A DNA stretch of 22,872 nt from a virus, in the IMG/VR virus record IMGVR_UViG_3300020184_000036, positions 1 through 22,872 of that record. One strand, given 5' to 3'. The notes beneath the pieces were generated by a model. It made no database searches, had not been told where the DNA came from, and worked only from the letters and a program-made list of their open reading frames with translations. This document shows, piece after piece, positions 19,618 through 22,872 of the stretch; positions within the stretch are counted from its first letter, which is position 1; each line of letters begins with the position of its first letter. A program made the translations under genes and the position numbers.

Positions 19618-20826
19618 ATGGCAGAAACAGTCAAGCAAGAGGGTGAATTTAAAGTTAAAACCCGAAAAATGAAAAAGCTTTCTGAGACACCTAAAACTAT
19701 TAAAGTAGATTTGTCAAAAAAAGCGGAAGAAACGAAAGAAACAGGTGATACCATTAAGGTAGATCTTACCGAAAAAAAAGAACAAGAAGATGCCGTTCAA
19801 GTCAATACAACAGATGAGAGCAATGCTCCTGTCGAAGAATCCGGAGACTCGCAAAGTAGCGAAGAAGTGGTTGAAGAAGTACGGCAGCCCGAAGAAACGG
19901 TAGAAGATACACCTGTAATACAAGAAGTAACAGAAGAAGAGGTTCAAGAGCAAACTGAAACCTTGCAAGAGCAAGTTGAGGACGCCGTGCAGCAATCACA
20001 AGATACTGCAGAACCATTACCAGAAAACATTCAAAAAGTTGTAGACTTTATGAGTGAGACTGGTGGAACATTAGAAGATTATGTAAGATTAAACGCAGAT
20101 TATTCTAATGTAGATAACAATACACTTTTGCGGGAATATTACCGTCAAAGCAAACCTCATCTAGATTCTGAAGATGTAAGTATTCTTTTAGAAGATTTTA
20201 CATGGGATGAAGATGTAGATGATGAAAAAGATATACGTAAGAAAAAAATTGCGTATAAAGAAGAAGTTGCAAAAGCCAAAGGTTTTTTAGAGGGACTGAA
20301 AGATAAATATTACGACGAGATCAAGTTGAGACCCGGCGTAACTCAAGAACAACAGAAAGCAGTTGACTTTTTCAATCGATACAATGAAGAGCAGCAAACT
20401 ATAAAGCAGCGAACTGAAAGTTTTCAAAATCGTACAAAAACTTATTTCAACGACGATTTCAAAGGTTTTGATTTCAACCTCGGCGAAAAAAAGTTTAGAT
20501 ACGGGTTAAAAGATAACTCTTCAGTTGCAAATCAACAATCAGATATAAGTAACTTTATCAAGAAGTTCTTGAATGACAAAGGTGAAGTGTCAGATTTAAG
20601 CGGATATCATAAAGCTTTATATGTAGCTAACAATCCTGACAGAGTAATAAATCATTTTTATGAGCAGGGGCGTGCAGATGCAGTTCGTGAATTAACAGCT
20701 AAGTCTAAAAACATTAGCGACGAGCCGCGTCAAACACAAACAGGCGATGTATTTATTAATGGTTTAAAAGTCAAAGCTGTTACTGGTGCTGATTCTTCAA
20801 AACTTAGAATTAAAAATAAACGTTAA
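19618..20826 (+). CDS. scaffold-like head assembly protein (402 aa)
   Basis: Lying between portal and major capsid genes, this 402-residue protein has an acidic, Glu/Gln/Val-rich disordered N-terminal third (about 35-135, including VQVNTTDESNAPVEE and EEVVEEVRQPEETVE). A helical core follows (MSETGGTLEDYVRLNADYSN, 142-161; KKKIAYKEEVAKAKGFLEGL) and a basic C-terminus ending KLRIKNKR. That order (acidic disordered region, helices, basic tail) and the place before the MCP gene fit an internal scaffolding protein that binds the coat protein through its charged ends. A protease-cleaved prohead component is the alternative. There is no protease motif. It starts after the AT-rich leader TTTTATAATATTTTATC. 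Confidence 0.7.
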   Translation: MAETVKQEGEFKVKTRKMKKLSETPKTIKVDLSKKAEETKETGDTIKVDLTEKKEQEDAVQVNTTDESNAPVEESGDSQSSEEVVEEVRQPEETVEDTPVIQEVTEEEVQEQTETLQEQVEDAVQQSQDTAEPLPENIQKVVDFMSETGGTLEDYVRLNADYSNVDNNTLLREYYRQSKPHLDSEDVSILLEDFTWDEDVDDEKDIRKKKIAYKEEVAKAKGFLEGLKDKYYDEIKLRPGVTQEQQKAVDFFNRYNEEQQTIKQRTESFQNRTKTYFNDDFKGFDFNLGEKKFRYGLKDNSSVANQQSDISNFIKKFLNDKGEVSDLSGYHKALYVANNPDRVINHFYEQGRADAVRELTAKSKNISDEPRQTQTGDVFINGLKVKAVTGADSSKLRIKNKR

Positions 20827-20844
20827 ACTTTAAATTAAAAACAA

Positions 20845-22272
20845 ATGGCATTATCACCTTTGTTTGGGGATATTAACCCAACTGCACAAAAACAGCTAAG
20901 CACTGGTAGTTATATTGACTTTACTAGCGGCGCTGGCAATGACTTCTCTCAGCAGTATCTACCTGAGATTTATGAAGCTGAAGTAGAGCGATACGGAAAC
21001 CGTACGCTTTCTGGCTTCCTTCAAATGGTAGGCGCTGAGATGCCTATGACTTCTGACCAAGTTGTATGGAGTGAGCAAAACCGCTTGCATGTTTCTTATG
21101 ATGCGTGTACAATTGCGGCTAACAATGACGCTACTATTACTATTGAAGATTCCGATGGATCTATCGCTGGGGGTAAGGAGCACGCTATTCGAGTTAACTC
21201 TCTAATTGTAGTTCTTGATCCTGCTACTTCAACTGAGCAAAAAGCTATCGTTAAAGCGGTAACTGCATCTACTGTAGAAGCTTACCCTTTTGATTCAGCC
21301 ACTTGGGCTGCTGGACTAGTTTCTGGAACAGCACTTAAGGTATTTGTATATGGTTCTGAATTTGCAAAAGGAACTGCTGGAATGTCTGGTTCTGTTGAGC
21401 CTTCTTTTACTCAATTTTCTAACTCCCCTATTATCATTAAAGATAAATATGGAATTAATGGATCTGACACTGCTCAGATTGGTTGGGTAGAGGTTGCTAC
21501 AGAAGACGGAACTTCTGGTTACCTATGGTATTTGAAAGCTGAGTCTGAAACTCGCCTACGTTTTCAAGATTATCTTGAAATGACAATGGTTGAGTCTGAG
21601 CCGGCTAGCCAAGCTACTGGAGGTATCTCTGCCGCTTCGCAATCTGCTAAAGGTACTGACGGTCTTTTCTACGCTATTGAAACTCGTGGAAATGTGTTCA
21701 GCGCTTTTTCAGCTTCGTTGACTGACTTTGACAACATTCTTAAAAACCTAGACGGACAAGGTGCTATTGAAGAAAATATGCTTTTCTTGGATCGTGCTAC
21801 TAATCTAGCTTTTGATGATATGCTTGCAGGTCTTTCTGCTGGTGCGAATGGAGGTACAGCTTATGGACTATTTGAAAACTCTGAAGAAATGGCTTTGAAT
21901 CTTGGGTTCACTGGCTTCCGCAGAGGTTCTTATGACTTCTATAAGACTGACTGGAAATACTTAAACGATGCCTCAACTCGCGGTGCTGATTCAAACTTCA
22001 GCTCTGGAGAAGTAGATGCTATTGACGGAGTTCTTATTCCAGCTGGTACTTCAACTGTATACGACCAAATCCTTGGTACTAATATTCGTCGTCCATTCCT
22101 TCACGTACGTTATCGTGCTTCTGAAGCTGACGATCGAAGACTTAAAACTTGGATTACAGGTTCAGTAGGAGGAGCGTTTACAAGCGATGTTGACGAAATG
22201 AACATTCACTTCTTATCAGAAAGAGCGTTGTGTGTTCAAGGAGCTAACAACTTTGTATTGCTAAAAGCCTAA
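20845..22272 (+). CDS. major capsid protein (475 aa, HK97-like fold expected)
   Basis: The main capsid subunit by position (after portal and scaffold) and by features. It begins MALSPLFGDINPTAQKQLST, followed by FSQQYLPEIYEAEVERYGN (a long helix of the HK97 N-arm/spine type, about 35-53). Alternating Gly-rich beta segments follow, and the C-terminal part contains the LHVRYRASEADDRRLKTWIT stretch (about 418-437). Its codon use differs from neighbours: more CGT/CGC for Arg, CTT for Leu, GCT, ACT and TCT, the pattern of a very highly expressed gene in an AT-rich genome. A strong terminator follows immediately, as expected for an abundant transcript. The leader is TTTAAATTAAAAACAA. The fold is inferred, not shown. 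Confidence 0.85.
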   Translation: MALSPLFGDINPTAQKQLSTGSYIDFTSGAGNDFSQQYLPEIYEAEVERYGNRTLSGFLQMVGAEMPMTSDQVVWSEQNRLHVSYDACTIAANNDATITIEDSDGSIAGGKEHAIRVNSLIVVLDPATSTEQKAIVKAVTASTVEAYPFDSATWAAGLVSGTALKVFVYGSEFAKGTAGMSGSVEPSFTQFSNSPIIIKDKYGINGSDTAQIGWVEVATEDGTSGYLWYLKAESETRLRFQDYLEMTMVESEPASQATGGISAASQSAKGTDGLFYAIETRGNVFSAFSASLTDFDNILKNLDGQGAIEENMLFLDRATNLAFDDMLAGLSAGANGGTAYGLFENSEEMALNLGFTGFRRGSYDFYKTDWKYLNDASTRGADSNFSSGEVDAIDGVLIPAGTSTVYDQILGTNIRRPFLHVRYRASEADDRRLKTWITGSVGGAFTSDVDEMNIHFLSERALCVQGANNFVLLKA

Positions 22273-22283
22273 TATAGTTACTT

Positions 22284-22326
22284 AAATCTGGGGTTGTTAA
22301 TTCAGCCCCAGGTTTATATTTTTTTT
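22284..22326 (+). terminator. strong intrinsic terminator after the MCP gene
   Basis: An inverted repeat, left arm 22284-22296 (AAATCTGGGGTTG) and right arm 22303-22315 (CAGCCCCAGGTTT), pairs over 13 bases with two G-U wobbles and a 6-base loop. After ATA it is followed by eight T (22319-22326). The position 11 bases after the MCP stop fits termination or attenuation of the late transcript, which may set high MCP levels relative to the next gene. Confidence 0.9.
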
Positions 22327-22348
22327 AATTATTTAATTTTATCATATC

Positions 22349-22872
22349 ATGGGAAAAAATAAATCCTCAGAGGTCAGTAATTGGGAAATTAAAGACCGTC
22401 ATTATTATTTGGTTGGAAAACAACCATTAACCTACACAATACCATCTCGCCACAGTACTAAAAGACCGTTATTATGGTTTGATCCAGAGAAAAAAGAGCA
22501 GCGAGAAATTAGATATGCTACGAATATGAACAGTGTATTTGTAGATGAGCAAAAGGGTGAAGCAACGCTTGGGCATATTATGTTTAAAGATGGCCACTTG
22601 CATGTGCCTAAAGAATTTCAATCTTTACAAAAGCTTTTATCTATTTATCATCCTTTTCTTAATAAAAGATATAGGGAACATGATTCAATAGTTGAAGCAC
22701 AAGATGAACTTCAAACAATTGAGCTAGAACTTGAAGCGCTTAATATTGCAACCAGTATGGAGATTGACATGGCAGAAGCTATTGTTCGCGTTGAACTCGG
22801 TAGCAGCGTTTCAGGTATGAGTTCAAAAGAAATTAAAAGAGATTTACTTTTATTTGCTAAAAGAAATCCAGC
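22349..22872 (+). CDS. partial virion-type protein after the MCP (first about 174 aa)
   Basis: From ATG at 22349 the frame stays open to the window edge, reading MGNKSSEVSNWEIKDRHYYL, so the C-terminus is missing. Seen: DRHYYLVGKQPLTYTI (about 15-30), KRPLLWFDPEKKEQREIRYA (about 37-56), a strand-rich part (GHIMFKDGHLHVPKEF), then a helical, acidic part (YREHDSIVEAQDELQTIELE) and VRVELGSSVSG (about 147-157) before a basic helix. The N-terminal aromatic stretch resembles head-completion or structural proteins that follow the MCP. The AT-rich leader TTTAATTTTATCATATC resembles that of the scaffold gene. It lies after the terminator, so transcription there depends on read-through or another promoter. 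Confidence 0.7.
   Translation, partial: MGKNKSSEVSNWEIKDRHYYLVGKQPLTYTIPSRHSTKRPLLWFDPEKKEQREIRYATNMNSVFVDEQKGEATLGHIMFKDGHLHVPKEFQSLQKLLSIYHPFLNKRYREHDSIVEAQDELQTIELELEALNIATSMEIDMAEAIVRVELGSSVSGMSSKEIKRDLLLFAKRNP

Noticed and set aside
1-22872. CRISPR array, tRNA genes, insertion sequences or integrase/attachment sites
   Set aside because: None seen by eye: no regular repeat-spacer series, no cloverleaf with conserved TTCGA-type loop, and no transposase or recombinase gene.

Overview
This window is a piece of a tailed double-stranded DNA phage (Caudoviricetes) whose host is probably a member of the Bacteroidota, most likely a marine or other aquatic flavobacterium. The evidence is a compact head module (terminase large subunit, portal, scaffold-like protein, major capsid protein), a 1701-residue tail fibre, a holin and a phage-encoded GroEL/GroES pair. 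The host inference rests on low GC, AT-rich leaders with almost no Shine-Dalgarno sequences, a flavobacterial-style signal peptide, and a repeated promoter-like element carrying TATATTTG, which fits the Bacteroidota -7 consensus TAnnTTTG. The gene order and protein sizes (TerL about 740, portal about 800, MCP about 475 residues) recall marine Bacteroidota podoviruses and crAss-like phages. That placement is an impression from reading, not a tested assignment.

Layout. Positions 1-572 hold four tiny leftward genes (one cut by the window edge), driven by two copies of a hairpin/promoter-like cassette (198-276 and 586-670). Positions 657-990 are a noncoding divergent control region. From 991 onward everything reads rightward. 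991-7923 is a tail-fibre module: a small basic protein, three small tail or fibre-associated proteins, the giant fibre and a following small protein. 8037-10609 holds a small unknown protein, groEL, groES (reverse of the usual bacterial order) and a possible winged-helix protein. 10614-13285 is a run of small, mostly uncharacterised genes, including an EF-hand-like protein, a very basic Cys-containing protein, an HExxH mini-metallopeptidase candidate and one secreted protein that looks like a cargo gene. 13287-14971 holds a 3TM-type holin, two small genes, a protein that reads as two fused GroES-like barrels, and a probable small terminase partner. 14968-22272 is the packaging and head module, closed by a strong intrinsic terminator at 22284-22326. 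A further virion-type gene runs off the right end.

The rightward genes are almost continuous, with many ATGA or TAATG overlaps, so they probably form long, translationally coupled late transcripts. Phage GroEL/GroES plausibly fold the abundant capsid or fibre proteins. The tandem GroES-like protein encoded next to the terminase is the most intriguing partner candidate. The other main leads are the repeated promoter cassette, a shared GTAAAAA iteration before two rightward transcription units, and the HExxH mini-protein.
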